A stretch of 64,000 nucleotides of DNA from Microbacterium sp. C5A9 (GCF_022627955.1 NZ_JABXGD010000001.1:1-64000); one strand, 5' to 3'. Shown: positions 26,101-35,754, counted from the first letter of the stretch. A program made the numbers and translations. Notes: generated by a model not told the origin, from the sequence alone.

Positions 26101-27532
26101 GCAGAGTGGCGGAGGCTACGAGGCGGAGCTGAATCGCATCCGCTCGCTGTCGGACTCGATCATCCCGAAGACCTCGGCGCTGCTGAACTCCCTGGCGTCG
26201 CTCGACCGCGCACTCTCCACGGTGCGGCTCTCCGACTCGTGGACGGGCAGCGCGGCGGAGAAGGCGACCGCGGACGTGGACGAGATCCGCACGAAGTTCA
26301 GTGACATCCGCGGCCTCGTCGAGGCGATCGACTCGGCCGTCGGCGAGGGCAATGACGCGCGACGCACCGCGGCATCCGCCGAGCTGCCGTCGGCGTCGAT
26401 CGATCCCTTCTGGGCGAACGCGGCGAAGGGGGCATCCTTCGTGATCCACCCGGTGCTCGGACCGCTCGCCGCCGACACCGCGCTGGACGCGATCGGCGAC
26501 TTCATGGGCAACCAGCGCGAGGAGGCGGCCAAGCAGGCGGTGGAGAACGTCCAGAAGTCGCTGGTCGATCCGACGGACAGGATCAGAGCGGCCTCGAACA
26601 AACTCAACGGGATCGAGGTTCTCGATTCGGACGATCAGAAGATCAACGACGGCGGCCTCGACGGCCCTCAGATCAACGCTCCCCGCATCGGCACCCCGGG
26701 GATTCCGAGCGGTCCGTCCGGCTACACGCCCGGTGGCGGCGGCTACACGCCCGGTGGCGGGGGCGGCGTCGGAGAGTACGTCCCGCCGGTGCCCATGAAC
26801 CCGGACCTTCCGACCTACCCGACGACGCCGACCTACCCGACGTTGCCTGACGGGCCGGGCAACTGGGAGTACGACCCCGATGGGCCGGGCGGCCCGGGCG
26901 GTCCCGGCGGTTCGGACGGCAGCGACCCCACGGTCGACTTCCCGGGCGGCGGCGTTCTGCCCGGCGGCCCCGGCGGAACGGGCGGCGGCTACCCGCTCAA
27001 TCCCGGCGGCACCTTCCCCGGCGGGACCATCGGCGGTGGCGGCGGAATCGGAACGGGCATCGGCGGCGGTATCGGCGGAGTCGTCGGCGGCGGTGCCGGA
27101 GCTGCGGCGATCGCCGCGGGATCGAAGATCGCGGGCATCGGCAGCATGGGCGCGCTCGGAGGCTCCGGCCTCGGCGGCGCGTCGGGTGCCGGGCTCAAGG
27201 CGGGCGGCGGGCTGCTCGGCAACTCCGCGCTCGGCGGTGCCGGCGGTGCAGGCGGTGCGGGCGGCTCTGCCCGGCCCGGAGGCATCGGCGGTGTCGGCGG
27301 TGTCGGCGGCGCGGGCAGTGCCGGTGGTGCGGCGGGTTCGTCGGGTGCAGCCGGATCCGGCATGCGCCCGGGGATGGGCATGATGGGTGGTGCCGGCGGT
27401 GCTGACGAGGAGGAGAAGGCCAAGCGCTCCGGACTCGGCGGTCCGGTGGCCCCGAAGCTCGAGGACGAGGAAGAGCGGGGACCGCGCGCCAAGAGCGCAC
27501 AGGCAGGCTCCCGCGACGATCACGCAGAGTGA
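26090..27532 (+). CDS. EspB/PPE-like type VII protein with glycine-rich tail
   Basis: 480 residues. The first ~190 are helical with one W-x-G turn (RLSDSWTGSAAEKATADV), like the helical core of EspB/PE-PPE proteins. The rest is low-complexity: Gly/Pro/Tyr-rich, then GGAGGAGG-type runs like mycobacterial PGRS domains. A charged end follows (DEEEKAKRSG). It starts inside the mycosin gene with its own AAGGGGG site. EspB is processed by mycosin in ESX-1, so the adjacent protease may act on this protein (inference). Confidence 0.75.
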   Translation: MAGKQSGGGYEAELNRIRSLSDSIIPKTSALLNSLASLDRALSTVRLSDSWTGSAAEKATADVDEIRTKFSDIRGLVEAIDSAVGEGNDARRTAASAELPSASIDPFWANAAKGASFVIHPVLGPLAADTALDAIGDFMGNQREEAAKQAVENVQKSLVDPTDRIRAASNKLNGIEVLDSDDQKINDGGLDGPQINAPRIGTPGIPSGPSGYTPGGGGYTPGGGGGVGEYVPPVPMNPDLPTYPTTPTYPTLPDGPGNWEYDPDGPGGPGGPGGSDGSDPTVDFPGGGVLPGGPGGTGGGYPLNPGGTFPGGTIGGGGGIGTGIGGGIGGVVGGGAGAAAIAAGSKIAGIGSMGALGGSGLGGASGAGLKAGGGLLGNSALGGAGGAGGAGGSARPGGIGGVGGVGGAGSAGGAAGSSGAAGSGMRPGMGMMGGAGGADEEEKAKRSGLGGPVAPKLEDEEERGPRAKSAQAGSRDDHAE

Positions 27533-27581
27533 TCCGCGTGAGCGGAAGAGGGGGCGTGCGGCCGAGGTCGCACGCGGTCGA

Positions 27582-27587
27582 TAGGGT
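27582..27587 (+). promoter_or_regulatory. -10 box TAGGGT, leaderless start of second eccD
   Basis: TAGGGT is followed by exactly 6 nt and the GTG at 27594. No ribosome site is present. It would give the eccD2-FHA-eccC operon its own promoter. Confidence 0.5.
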
Positions 27588-27593
27588 GCAGGT

Positions 27594-28952
27594 GTGTCTG
27601 TCGAGATCGTAGAGCGGCGCCGCATCGTGCTCCAGAGCGAGGACCGGCGTATCGACCTGTCGCTTCCGTTCGACGAGACCCTCGACGATGCGCTGGTTCT
27701 GAGCGGGCTGTCGACGGCGGAAAGCTTCGTGACCGTCGGGCCCGGAGGATTCGAGGTACCCGGTGACACGGAGTGCGCGGACCTCATCGACGGCGGCCTG
27801 TATGCACTGATCGATCGCTCGGCACTCGCTCCCCGAGCGGTGCGCGACGCGGCCCATGCCCCCACCCGGGTCGACCACGGCGCACGATGGTGGATGCTCG
27901 CCGTGAGCGGGCTTCTCCTCGTCGCCGTGTTCACCCAGGGGGCCGGCGACCCGCTTCTTCGTCTTCTGGTCGCGCTGGTCCTCGTCGTCGGAACCCTCGG
28001 TGGCGCGATCGCCTGGGCGCGACGCGACTCGATGGCCGGCGTGCGCGGCATCCTCGGGGTGCTGGCGCCGGTGCTGACGTCGTTCGCGGCCGGTGCGCTG
28101 CTGATCCCGGCGGACCTCGAGTCGAGCGCTCACCTCTCGACCGCCGCGGGGTTCCTCGCCGCGGGCATCACGACCGCCCTCGTGGCGGTCTCCGCACGAG
28201 CACGTCCGATGCGCGCCGCTGCGGGGACGGCCACCGTGCTGCTCGTCAGCCTCTCGGCCGTGTGGGGGCTCGCTCTCCTGCTGCGCTGGGGCCCCGCCGA
28301 TGCCGCGGCCATCTCACTCGGCCTCGTCCCGCTCGGCCTCCGCGCGCTCCCCAGCAGCCTGGTCAACCTTCCCGAGGGCTATTTCATCGACTACAAGCAC
28401 TTCATGACGAGTCGCTGGACCGTGCGCGGGGCGATTCCCGACTCGGTCGGCATCCTGCGGACCGAGCGCATCACCGCGGTCGTCGACGACTCGTCGGCGC
28501 GGCTCGTGGCGGGCACCGCCGTGCTCAGCGTCGTGGCGGCGATGATGGCGCCGGTCGCCTTCCTGCGGCCCTGGTCCGCCGACCCGATCGTGGTGTCCGG
28601 CGGCATCGCGTTGCTGGTCTGCGTCATCCTCGCCCTGCTCCTCACCCCGCGCCACACCACCTCACGCGTGCTCCGCTGGCTTCCTCGTGCCGCCGCGGGC
28701 GCGGTCTTCGTCGTCGCCGCGCTCCAGACCGCCCTCGCGCTCGGCGCGGGCTTCCAGGTGCTCGGCGCCACGGCCCTCTTCGCGATCGCCCTCGTCTCGG
28801 TCGCCGTGGTCGTCCCGATCTCGCGCGGCTCGAGTTCCCTGATCTGGTCGCGCTTCGGCGACGCGTTCGAGTGGCTGGCCGTGGCCCTGTCGCTTCCCGC
28901 CGCGCTGCTCTTCGCGGATTCGTTGTCTCTCCTCCGTGGAATGATGGCGTGA
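27594..28952 (+). CDS. Second EccD-like membrane protein
   Basis: 452 residues: a ubiquitin-like N-terminal domain (about 1-80) and ten to eleven membrane helices from residue 95 on. A short loop after the fifth or sixth helix (GYFIDYKHFMTSRW) matches EccD topology. It is divergent from the EccD at 19159. The two could form a heteromeric scaffold. The GTG start is chosen because no better site exists and the -10 spacing fits. TGATG overlap with the next gene. Confidence 0.85.
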   Translation: MSVEIVERRRIVLQSEDRRIDLSLPFDETLDDALVLSGLSTAESFVTVGPGGFEVPGDTECADLIDGGLYALIDRSALAPRAVRDAAHAPTRVDHGARWWMLAVSGLLLVAVFTQGAGDPLLRLLVALVLVVGTLGGAIAWARRDSMAGVRGILGVLAPVLTSFAAGALLIPADLESSAHLSTAAGFLAAGITTALVAVSARARPMRAAAGTATVLLVSLSAVWGLALLLRWGPADAAAISLGLVPLGLRALPSSLVNLPEGYFIDYKHFMTSRWTVRGAIPDSVGILRTERITAVVDDSSARLVAGTAVLSVVAAMMAPVAFLRPWSADPIVVSGGIALLVCVILALLLTPRHTTSRVLRWLPRAAAGAVFVVAALQTALALGAGFQVLGATALFAIALVSVAVVVPISRGSSSLIWSRFGDAFEWLAVALSLPAALLFADSLSLLRGMMA

Positions 28953-30196
28953 TGAGCGGGAACGGTGAACCACAGCCCCGGCCGGGAAGTGGCCCGATCC
29001 CTCCGATGCAGCCCGGTGCGGTTCCTGCTCTGCCCCCCGCGCTGATCGCGGCTCCTCCCGGTGTCGACGGTGCTCCGCTCCAGCAGACGCCGGCGGCCGC
29101 CGCCCCCACACCGCTGGTGACCTCGCGTGTGCGCGAGCGTCGTCCTGCCGAGGGACTCGGCCCGGCTTTCGTCGGCGTCCCGGCATCCACCGGGCTGCGC
29201 ATCGCCGCGTTCACGCTCGACGCCGCGGTCGTGATCCTCGCTGCGGCCGTGGTGCTGATCACGACGCGCAGCGTGCTCCTCGCCGGGTTGACCGTCGCAG
29301 AGCTCGCGATCTTCTTCTGGGTGCTCGAAGCGCGGACGGGACTCACTCTCGGCAACCTGGTGCTGCGCCTGCGCAGCGCTCGGGGTGATCGTCCGTACTC
29401 TCCGGGTGTCGGTCGGCAGTTCGTGCGCGGTGCGATCACCGGCGCCGGTTTCCTCGTCGCGGTGGGCAGCTGGGTCGTGGTCGCCTCGAGCGCCTGGGAC
29501 CGCGACGGTCGACGCCGCACCTGGGCCGACCGCATCGCGGGCACGGTCGTGGTGTCGGTGCCGCCGCGCGCAGCCGCGAGCGACCCCGCCGACGTGGCGT
29601 CGCCGTCGCTTCCTCCCGCCGTGGCCGAATCCCTCGCGCCCCCGCAGGTCGTCGCTCTCGGTGCGCATCCCGTGCAGATCGACGAGGATTCCGAGCCGAC
29701 GGACGCACGGGCCGCATCCCACCGGGCGGAGCCGCAGATCTCCGCGACGTCCGGCGAGGAGAAGCCCCTGTTCAGCGTGGCGCCGCAGACCGGTCAGCAG
29801 CCGGTCGCCGATGCTCCTGCGGCGTCCGACACCGGCGCGCTGCTGCTCATCTTCGACACGGGGCAGCGGGTGCAGCTGCCGCTTCCGCTCGCGGCCAACC
29901 TCGGTCGCGGTCCTGTCGCGAGCGCGCATGACGACCGCCTCGTGATCGTGACCGACCCCGACTCCTCGGTGTCGAAGACGCACCTGCGCATCGAGCACTC
30001 CCGAGGCCGCACCTGGGTCACCGATTTCGGATCGACCAACGGATCGGACGTGCGCTCCGATGACGGGCAGACGACCGAGCTCGTCGCGGGTGAGCGGATG
30101 CTCCTCGACGACGCCGATCGCGTGCGCATCGGAAACCGCAGCTTCACCATCAGCCTCCTGCTGGGCACCGACAGCAGTGCCGGAGAGAGAGCATGA
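28952..30196 (+). CDS. RDD-family membrane protein with C-terminal FHA domain
   Basis: 414 residues. A Pro-rich N-terminus precedes an RDD-type membrane domain (about 80-200, with RIAAFTLDAAVVI and RRRTWADRIAGT). A disordered linker leads to an FHA domain (about 290-410) with LGRGP, VSKTHLRIEH and STNGS. All phosphothreonine-binding residues are kept. FHA proteins are known partners of type VII ATPase complexes. It sits between EccD2 and EccC and could be the point where kinase signalling reaches the secretion machine. Confidence 0.85.
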   Translation: MSGNGEPQPRPGSGPIPPMQPGAVPALPPALIAAPPGVDGAPLQQTPAAAAPTPLVTSRVRERRPAEGLGPAFVGVPASTGLRIAAFTLDAAVVILAAAVVLITTRSVLLAGLTVAELAIFFWVLEARTGLTLGNLVLRLRSARGDRPYSPGVGRQFVRGAITGAGFLVAVGSWVVVASSAWDRDGRRRTWADRIAGTVVVSVPPRAAASDPADVASPSLPPAVAESLAPPQVVALGAHPVQIDEDSEPTDARAASHRAEPQISATSGEEKPLFSVAPQTGQQPVADAPAASDTGALLLIFDTGQRVQLPLPLAANLGRGPVASAHDDRLVIVTDPDSSVSKTHLRIEHSRGRTWVTDFGSTNGSDVRSDDGQTTELVAGERMLLDDADRVRIGNRSFTISLLLGTDSSAGERA

Positions 30197-33100
30197 CAGG
30201 ACCCCGTCTCGCACCGCCCCGCGTCCCCTCGGGAAAGGTGCCCGTCCAGGCTCCTCCCGAACTGCAGCCGAACGACGGCGGCATGGGCGTTCTGGGGTCA
30301 CTGCTCCCGATGCTCGGCAGCGTCGGCGCGATCGTCATGGTGACGATGTCGAACCAGTCGGTGACCGGTCTCCTCACCGGAGGCATGTTCCTGCTGTCGT
30401 CCCTCGGCTTCGTCGCGGTCAACGGGTGGCGCCAGCGCTCGCAGCGTCAGGCGGCCACCCTCAGTTCGCGCCGCGAGTACCTCGCCTATCTCACCGAGCT
30501 GCGGCAGACCGTGCGCGTGGCGGCGCGTCAGCAGCGCCGCGCCGCCAACTGGCACCTGCCGGCCCCGTCTGCGCTTCCGTACATCGCCGAGGAGCGCACC
30601 CGGGTCTGGGAGCGCAGCGTCAATGACCCCGACTTCCTCTCCGTGCGGGTCGGCACGAGCGATCAGCCGCTGTGCATCACCCTCGAAGCGCCCGAGCTCC
30701 CTCCGCTCGCGCAGCTCGATCCCGTGGCCGCATCGGCGGCGCACCGGTTCATGCTGACGCACGAGATGCAGAAGAACCTCCCCGTCGGCATCACGCTGCG
30801 CGACTACGCGCGGATCGAGATCACGGGTGACGAGAGCGAGTCGCGGGCCCTCGCCCGTGCGATGCTGCTGCACGCCGCGACGATGCACGACCCCGACACG
30901 GTGCAGATCGTCGTCGCCGCGGATGCCGCCGTGCTGCCGCAGTGGGAGTGGGCCAAGTGGCTTCCGCACACGCATTCGCGCACGGTCCGCGACGGACTGG
31001 GCGCGGCGCGCATGATCGGATCGCAGCTGTCGGAGCTCGAGGACATGCTGCCGGCCGAGGTCCGCGAGCGCCCTCGGTATGCGCGAGACGGCTCGTCGCC
31101 CACGGTCCCGCACATCGTGATCCTGACCGACGGCGCGAGCACCTCGTTCACCGACGTGCTCGTGAGCGGAGACGGCGTGCAGGGTGTCACGGTCATCGAT
31201 CTGCCGTCGCGGTGGGCCGACCTCGAAGACCCGCACGCGCTCCGCATCGCCTTCGACCCGGCGTCGAAGGGTTCGCGCGCCGAGCTCGTCAGCCTGCAGG
31301 TGTCGACGCGCCCCTTCGAGGCCGACGGCATCAGCATCGTCGAGGCCGAGGCGACAGCGCGCCGGCTCATGCCCCTCTACTCCGGCGGCACGGCGATCGC
31401 GAAGAAGAAGAGCTCGACGGATCAGGCCGAGCTCGTCGAGCTTCTGGGCCTGCCCGACGTGCGCGACATCGACCTCGATGCGGCCTGGTCGCCGCGCCTG
31501 GAGCGCGACCGTCTGCGGGTGCCCATCGGTCAGACCGAAGACGGCAGTCCGCTGATCCTCGACATCAAGGAATCCGCGCAGCAGGGTATGGGACCGCACG
31601 GTCTCATCATCGGAGCGACCGGTTCGGGAAAGTCCGAGGTGCTCCGCACGCTCGTGCTCGCGCTCGCGATGACGCACTCGCCCGAGCAGCTCAACTTCGT
31701 GCTCGTCGACTTCAAGGGTGGCGCCACCTTCGCGGGCATGGCGGACATGCCGCACGTGTCGGCGATCATCACCAACCTCGGCGAGGAGATCTCGCTCGTC
31801 GACCGCATGCAGGATGCGCTCCAGGGTGAGATGGTCCGACGTCAGGAGCTCCTGCGTGCGACGGGGCCGTTCGCCAACGTCGCGGACTACGAGAAGGCCC
31901 GACGCGGGGGGCGCACGGATCTCGCTCCTCTGCCCGCGCTGCTGATCGTGGCCGACGAGTTCTCCGAGCTGCTCTCGGCGAAGCCCGAGTTCGTCGACAC
32001 TTTCGTCAACATCGGCCGTCTCGGACGATCGCTGCAGGTCCACCTGCTGCTCTCGTCTCAGCGGCTCGAGGAGGGCAAGCTGCGCGGCCTCGACACCCAC
32101 CTGTCGTACCGCATCGGTCTGCGCACCTTCTCGGCCGCCGAATCGCGCACCGTGCTCGGCGTGCCCGACGCCTATCACCTGCCCACGCAGCCGGGTGCCG
32201 GCATCCTGAAGTCCGACACCGAGACCATGACCCAGTTCCGTGCCGCATACGTGTCCGGACCCCCGCCCCGCCGCCGGCGGCGGGCGTCGTCCGGGTCGAC
32301 GCAGACCACGGGGTCCGCAGCGGTCGAGCTCTTCACCGCCGCCCCGGTGTGGCGTGCCGAGACGCCGGTCGACGAACCCGAGGTCGTCGTCGATGCCGAG
32401 CCCGAAGAGAAGCGCAACACGTTCGAGATCGCGGTCGAGATGATGAGCGGTCGCGGGCCCTCCGCGCACCAGGTCTGGCTGCCGCCGCTCGAGACCCCGG
32501 CGACTCTCGATCAGCTGTTCGGCGATCTCGTCGAGGACCCCGCACTCGGCCTGATCTCGCCGCGCTGGCGGGGCGCCGGGGCACTCACGGTCCCGCTCGG
32601 GATCGTCGACGTGCCGCTCGAGCAGCGTCGCGAGACCCTCGCGGTCTCGCTGGGCGGTGCCGCGGGGCATATGGCCATCGTCGGCGCCCCGCTCAGCGGA
32701 AAGAGCACCCTCGCCCGCACGGCGCTGGTCGCGCTGGCGCTCACGCACACCCCGCAGGAAGTCCAGTTCTTCGTCATCGACTTCGGTGGCGGCAGCTTCG
32801 CGGGTCTGCACCGATTCACCCACGTCAGCGGTGTCGCGACGCGCTCGGAGCCCGATATCGTGCGGCGTACCGTGGCCGAGGTCACGAGCCTGCTCAACGC
32901 CCGCGAGGTGTACTTCCGCCAGAACGGCATCGATTCGATCGACACGTATCGGCAGCGACGTGCCCAGGGCATGGCCGATGACGGCTACGGCGACATCTTC
33001 CTCCTCGTCGACGGCTGGGGCACCCTGCGCGCCGAGTTCGACATGCTCGAGCCGCAGATCCAGGCGATCGCCGCGCGCGGTCTCACCTACGGCGTGCACG

Positions 33101-34167
33101 TCGTGATCACGGCGGCGCGGTGGATGGAGGTTCGCGCGAATCTCAAAGATCTCATCGGCACGCGCATCGAGTTGCGTCTCGGAGACCCCTCCGACTCCGA
33201 GGTCAATCGCAAGGCGGCTGAGAACGTCACCTCGCTCCCCGGACGTGGCCTCAACGGCAACGGGCTGCAGATGCTGACCGCACTGCCGCGCATCGACGGC
33301 GTCGACGATGCGTCCTCCCTCTCGGACGGCATCGACGACGTGGCGCGCAAGGTCGCCGCGGCCTGGCACGGTCCCGCCGGTCCCAAGCTCCGCCTGCTCC
33401 CGTCGCAGATCGGGCATGCCGACCTGCGCGCCGTCGCGGCCGCCGCATCGCCCGACGGGACGGAGCCGAGAGAGATCCTGCTCGGCATCGACGAGGCGAA
33501 CCTGGCGCCGTTCTCGATCGATCCGATCGCCGAGCCGCTGCTCTACCTCTACGGCGACGCCGACTCGGGCAAGTCCTCGATGCTGCGCGGAGTCGTGCAC
33601 GAGATCACCCGTCTCTACGCTCCCAACGAGGCGAAGATCTTCGTGGTCGACTACCGGCGCGCGCTGCTCGGCGAGATCCCCCAGGAGTACCTGGGCGCGT
33701 ACCTGACCTCGCACGAGATGACCGAGGGAGGCATGAGCGAGCTCGCCCAGTTCTTCCAGAGCCGCATCCCCGGGGCCGACGTCACCCCCGACCAGCTGCG
33801 CACGCGATCGTGGTGGACGGGCGCCGAGGGCTTCGTGCTCATCGACGATTACGACCTGGTGTCGACCTCGCAGGGCAACCCCATCGCGGTGCTCGCCCCG
33901 CTGCTGGCGCAGGCGGCCGACCTCGGGCTGCACGTCGTCCTCACGAGGCGCACGGGTGGGGCGAGCCGCGCTGCCTACGATCCGATCATCCAGCGGATGA
34001 CCGATCTCGGCGCGACCGGCATCCTGCTCTCCGGAAGCCCGGAGGAGGGCCAGCTCATCGGCAAGGTCAAGGCGATCCCGGCGATCCCCGGTCGAGCGCA
34101 GATCGTCAGCCGCGATCGCGGACTCGTCTCGGCGCAGCTGCTCTGGGTGCCGCCGAAGTACCAGTGA
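30193..34167 (+). CDS. eccC: Type VII secretion FtsK/SpoIIIE ATPase EccC (fused)
   Basis: 1324 residues: two N-terminal membrane helices (about 35-75), then three FtsK/SpoIIIE ATPase domains. Walker A lysines are K480 (GATGSGKSEVLR), K837 (GAPLSGKSTLAR) and K1127 (GDADSGKSSMLR), all intact. Walker B of domain 1 is LLIVADEFSELL. This is the motor that recognises the YxxxD/E signal and drives export. EccCa and EccCb are one chain here. It is the only EccC, so both substrate operons must use it. Confidence 0.96.
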   Translation: MTGPRLAPPRVPSGKVPVQAPPELQPNDGGMGVLGSLLPMLGSVGAIVMVTMSNQSVTGLLTGGMFLLSSLGFVAVNGWRQRSQRQAATLSSRREYLAYLTELRQTVRVAARQQRRAANWHLPAPSALPYIAEERTRVWERSVNDPDFLSVRVGTSDQPLCITLEAPELPPLAQLDPVAASAAHRFMLTHEMQKNLPVGITLRDYARIEITGDESESRALARAMLLHAATMHDPDTVQIVVAADAAVLPQWEWAKWLPHTHSRTVRDGLGAARMIGSQLSELEDMLPAEVRERPRYARDGSSPTVPHIVILTDGASTSFTDVLVSGDGVQGVTVIDLPSRWADLEDPHALRIAFDPASKGSRAELVSLQVSTRPFEADGISIVEAEATARRLMPLYSGGTAIAKKKSSTDQAELVELLGLPDVRDIDLDAAWSPRLERDRLRVPIGQTEDGSPLILDIKESAQQGMGPHGLIIGATGSGKSEVLRTLVLALAMTHSPEQLNFVLVDFKGGATFAGMADMPHVSAIITNLGEEISLVDRMQDALQGEMVRRQELLRATGPFANVADYEKARRGGRTDLAPLPALLIVADEFSELLSAKPEFVDTFVNIGRLGRSLQVHLLLSSQRLEEGKLRGLDTHLSYRIGLRTFSAAESRTVLGVPDAYHLPTQPGAGILKSDTETMTQFRAAYVSGPPPRRRRRASSGSTQTTGSAAVELFTAAPVWRAETPVDEPEVVVDAEPEEKRNTFEIAVEMMSGRGPSAHQVWLPPLETPATLDQLFGDLVEDPALGLISPRWRGAGALTVPLGIVDVPLEQRRETLAVSLGGAAGHMAIVGAPLSGKSTLARTALVALALTHTPQEVQFFVIDFGGGSFAGLHRFTHVSGVATRSEPDIVRRTVAEVTSLLNAREVYFRQNGIDSIDTYRQRRAQGMADDGYGDIFLLVDGWGTLRAEFDMLEPQIQAIAARGLTYGVHVVITAARWMEVRANLKDLIGTRIELRLGDPSDSEVNRKAAENVTSLPGRGLNGNGLQMLTALPRIDGVDDASSLSDGIDDVARKVAAAWHGPAGPKLRLLPSQIGHADLRAVAAAASPDGTEPREILLGIDEANLAPFSIDPIAEPLLYLYGDADSGKSSMLRGVVHEITRLYAPNEAKIFVVDYRRALLGEIPQEYLGAYLTSHEMTEGGMSELAQFFQSRIPGADVTPDQLRTRSWWTGAEGFVLIDDYDLVSTSQGNPIAVLAPLLAQAADLGLHVVLTRRTGGASRAAYDPIIQRMTDLGATGILLSGSPEEGQLIGKVKAIPAIPGRAQIVSRDRGLVSAQLLWVPPKYQ

Positions 34168-34189
34168 TGCACGCACGATGAACGCCGAC

Positions 34190-34220
34190 GGGCCCGCCGA
34201 TGTCGTCGGCGGGCCCTTCT
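34190..34220. terminator. Bidirectional terminator after eccC
   Basis: Perfect 11-bp stem GGGCCCGCCGA / TCGGCGGGCCC with a TGTCG loop, followed by TTCT. It lies between the convergent eccC and the gene at 34230 and can serve both. Confidence 0.85.
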
Positions 34221-34229
34221 GCGTGTCTG

Positions 34230-34700
34230 CTAGCGAACGGCGTCGGCGAGGTGACGCGCGTTGTGGCTCAGCACCTTCACGATGATGCCGTGGCGGCGGA
34301 GTTCGGCCGCGGTGCGCACACCCTCATCGGCGTCGCGGCCCAGGGCGTTGATGTTCGCCACGACGAGCACGTCGCCCTTGTTCAGGGTCGCGATGAGGCG
34401 CGACAGCCGGTCGCTCCAGCTCTCGAGGATGTCGGGTGCCGGGTGGCGGAAGCCCTCGATGGGGACTCCGAAGCGCGTCAGGTCGTCACGCTGCTCGACG
34501 ACGGAGGGCATGCCCTCGCGCGACACGACGAGTCCCACGAGGCGGGAGCCGTCGGGGCGGGCGAGCCAGAAATCACGGTTCTGCTGCAGCTCCGTGAAGC
34601 ACTTCGGGCATTCCGCTGCGGCGTGCGGCAGATGCAGCGGGCTGGTCAGCGCCTCATCGACGGATGCCGTGGTCTTCAGCGGATCGATCGTCTCGCTCAT
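34230..34700 (-). CDS. Serine-recombinase-like protein with lost active-site arginines
   Basis: 156 residues. An N-terminal extension with a C-P-K-C pair (C31, C34) precedes a resolvase-like fold: GLVVSREG (Ser60 at the nucleophile position) and NALGRDADEG (matching resolvase DRLGRD). Against gamma-delta resolvase, R68 is Ala119 and R8 is replaced by Val, while R71 is kept (R122). There is no DNA-binding helix-turn-helix. It is unlikely to recombine DNA. Ribosome site GGAGG. It follows mdh by 52 bp on the same strand. Confidence 0.65.
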   Translation of the reverse strand: MSETIDPLKTTASVDEALTSPLHLPHAAAECPKCFTELQQNRDFWLARPDGSRLVGLVVSREGMPSVVEQRDDLTRFGVPIEGFRHPAPDILESWSDRLSRLIATLNKGDVLVVANINALGRDADEGVRTAAELRRHGIIVKVLSHNARHLADAVR

Positions 34701-34752
34701 CGCGCACCTCCGCCATCCATTCTGCCCTGTCAGAGGGCTCGACGGGGAACGT

Positions 34753-35742
34753 TCACAGCAGCCCGAGGGATCTGACGGCGTCGCGCTCCTCGATCAGCTC
34801 GGCGACCGACGCGTCGATGCGCGCACGTGCCCAGTCGCTGACCTCGAGACCCTCGACGATCTGCCACTCGCCGTCGACGGAGAGCACGGGGAACGACGAG
34901 ATCAGTCCGGCGGGCACGCCGTACTCGCCGTGCGACATGACTCCGGCCGACGTCCAGTCGTCGGTGCCGTGCACCCAGTCGCGCACGTGATCGAGGGTGG
35001 CGTTCGCGGCGGATGCCACGGATGACGAACCGCGCACCGCGATGATCTCGGCCCCGCGCTTCGCGACCCGGGGGATGTAGGTGTCGGTGAGCCAGGAGGG
35101 CACGTCACCCACGATCGCATCGAGCGCCTCGGTCACGGGGCGTCCGGCGACGGTCGCGTGCGACACGTCGGGGAACTGGGTCGCCGAATGGTTGCCCCAG
35201 ATCGGCACCCGTCGGATCGTGTCGACGGGAGCGGCGAGAGTCTGCGCGAGCTGGGCCCTGGCGCGGTTCTCATCCAGCCGCGTCAGCGCGGTGAAGCGCT
35301 CGGCGGGAACGCCGTCGGCCGAGGCCGAGGCGATGAGCGCGTTGGTGTTCGCCGGGTTCCCGACCACGGTCACCCGGACGTCCGGCGAGGCGTTCGCGGC
35401 GATCGCGGCGCCCTGCGGTCCGAAGATGCCGGCGTTCGCGGCCAGCAGGTCGCCCCGCTCCATCCCCGGTCCGCGCGGACGCGCACCGACGAGAAGGGCC
35501 AGGTCGCATCCGTCGAAGCCGACGGCGGGGTCGTCGGTGACCTCGACGTGCTCCAGCAGCCCGAAGGCGCCGTCCTGCAGCTCGAGGGCCGCGCCCTCGG
35601 CGGCACCGAGCCCCTGCGGGATCTCGAGCAGTCGCAGCCGCACCTTCTCGTCCGGGCCGAGCAGATCCCCGGCGGCGATGCGGAAGAGCAGCGCGTACCC
35701 GATCTGTCCGCCTGCGCCGGTGATGGTGATCGTGGTCGTCAT
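34753..35742 (-). CDS. mdh: Malate dehydrogenase
   Basis: 329-residue NAD-dependent malate dehydrogenase (malate to oxaloacetate, TCA cycle), of the length usual for actinobacterial Mdh. Visible motifs are the nucleotide-binding [13 protein letters not shown], substrate-binding Arg in [31 protein letters not shown] and catalytic His in [12 protein letters not shown]. The start is set by the -10 box 6 nt upstream. Confidence 0.97.
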   Translation of the reverse strand: MTTTITITGAGGQIGYALLFRIAAGDLLGPDEKVRLRLLEIPQGLGAAEGAALELQDGAFGLLEHVEVTDDPAVGFDGCDLALLVGARPRGPGMERGDLLAANAGIFGPQGAAIAANASPDVRVTVVGNPANTNALIASASADGVPAERFTALTRLDENRARAQLAQTLAAPVDTIRRVPIWGNHSATQFPDVSHATVAGRPVTEALDAIVGDVPSWLTDTYIPRVAKRGAEIIAVRGSSSVASAANATLDHVRDWVHGTDDWTSAGVMSHGEYGVPAGLISSFPVLSVDGEWQIVEGLEVSDWARARIDASVAELIEERDAVRSLGLL

Positions 35743-35748
35743 GACACG

Positions 35749-35754
35749 AGCCTA
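35749..35754 (-). promoter_or_regulatory. -10 box TAGGCT, leaderless start of mdh
   Basis: On the minus strand TAGGCT-N6-ATG. TGCACA at 17 bp upstream is a 4/6 match to TTGACA. No ribosome site is present. Confidence 0.55.

Noticed and set aside
30298..34176. A 1292-codon minus-strand frame opposite eccC
   Set aside because: Shadow of a strongly biased coding sequence; no start site or motif.
34230..34700. A mobile element or integron signature from the resolvase-like gene
   Set aside because: No transposase, inverted repeats or attachment site nearby; active-site arginines are lost.
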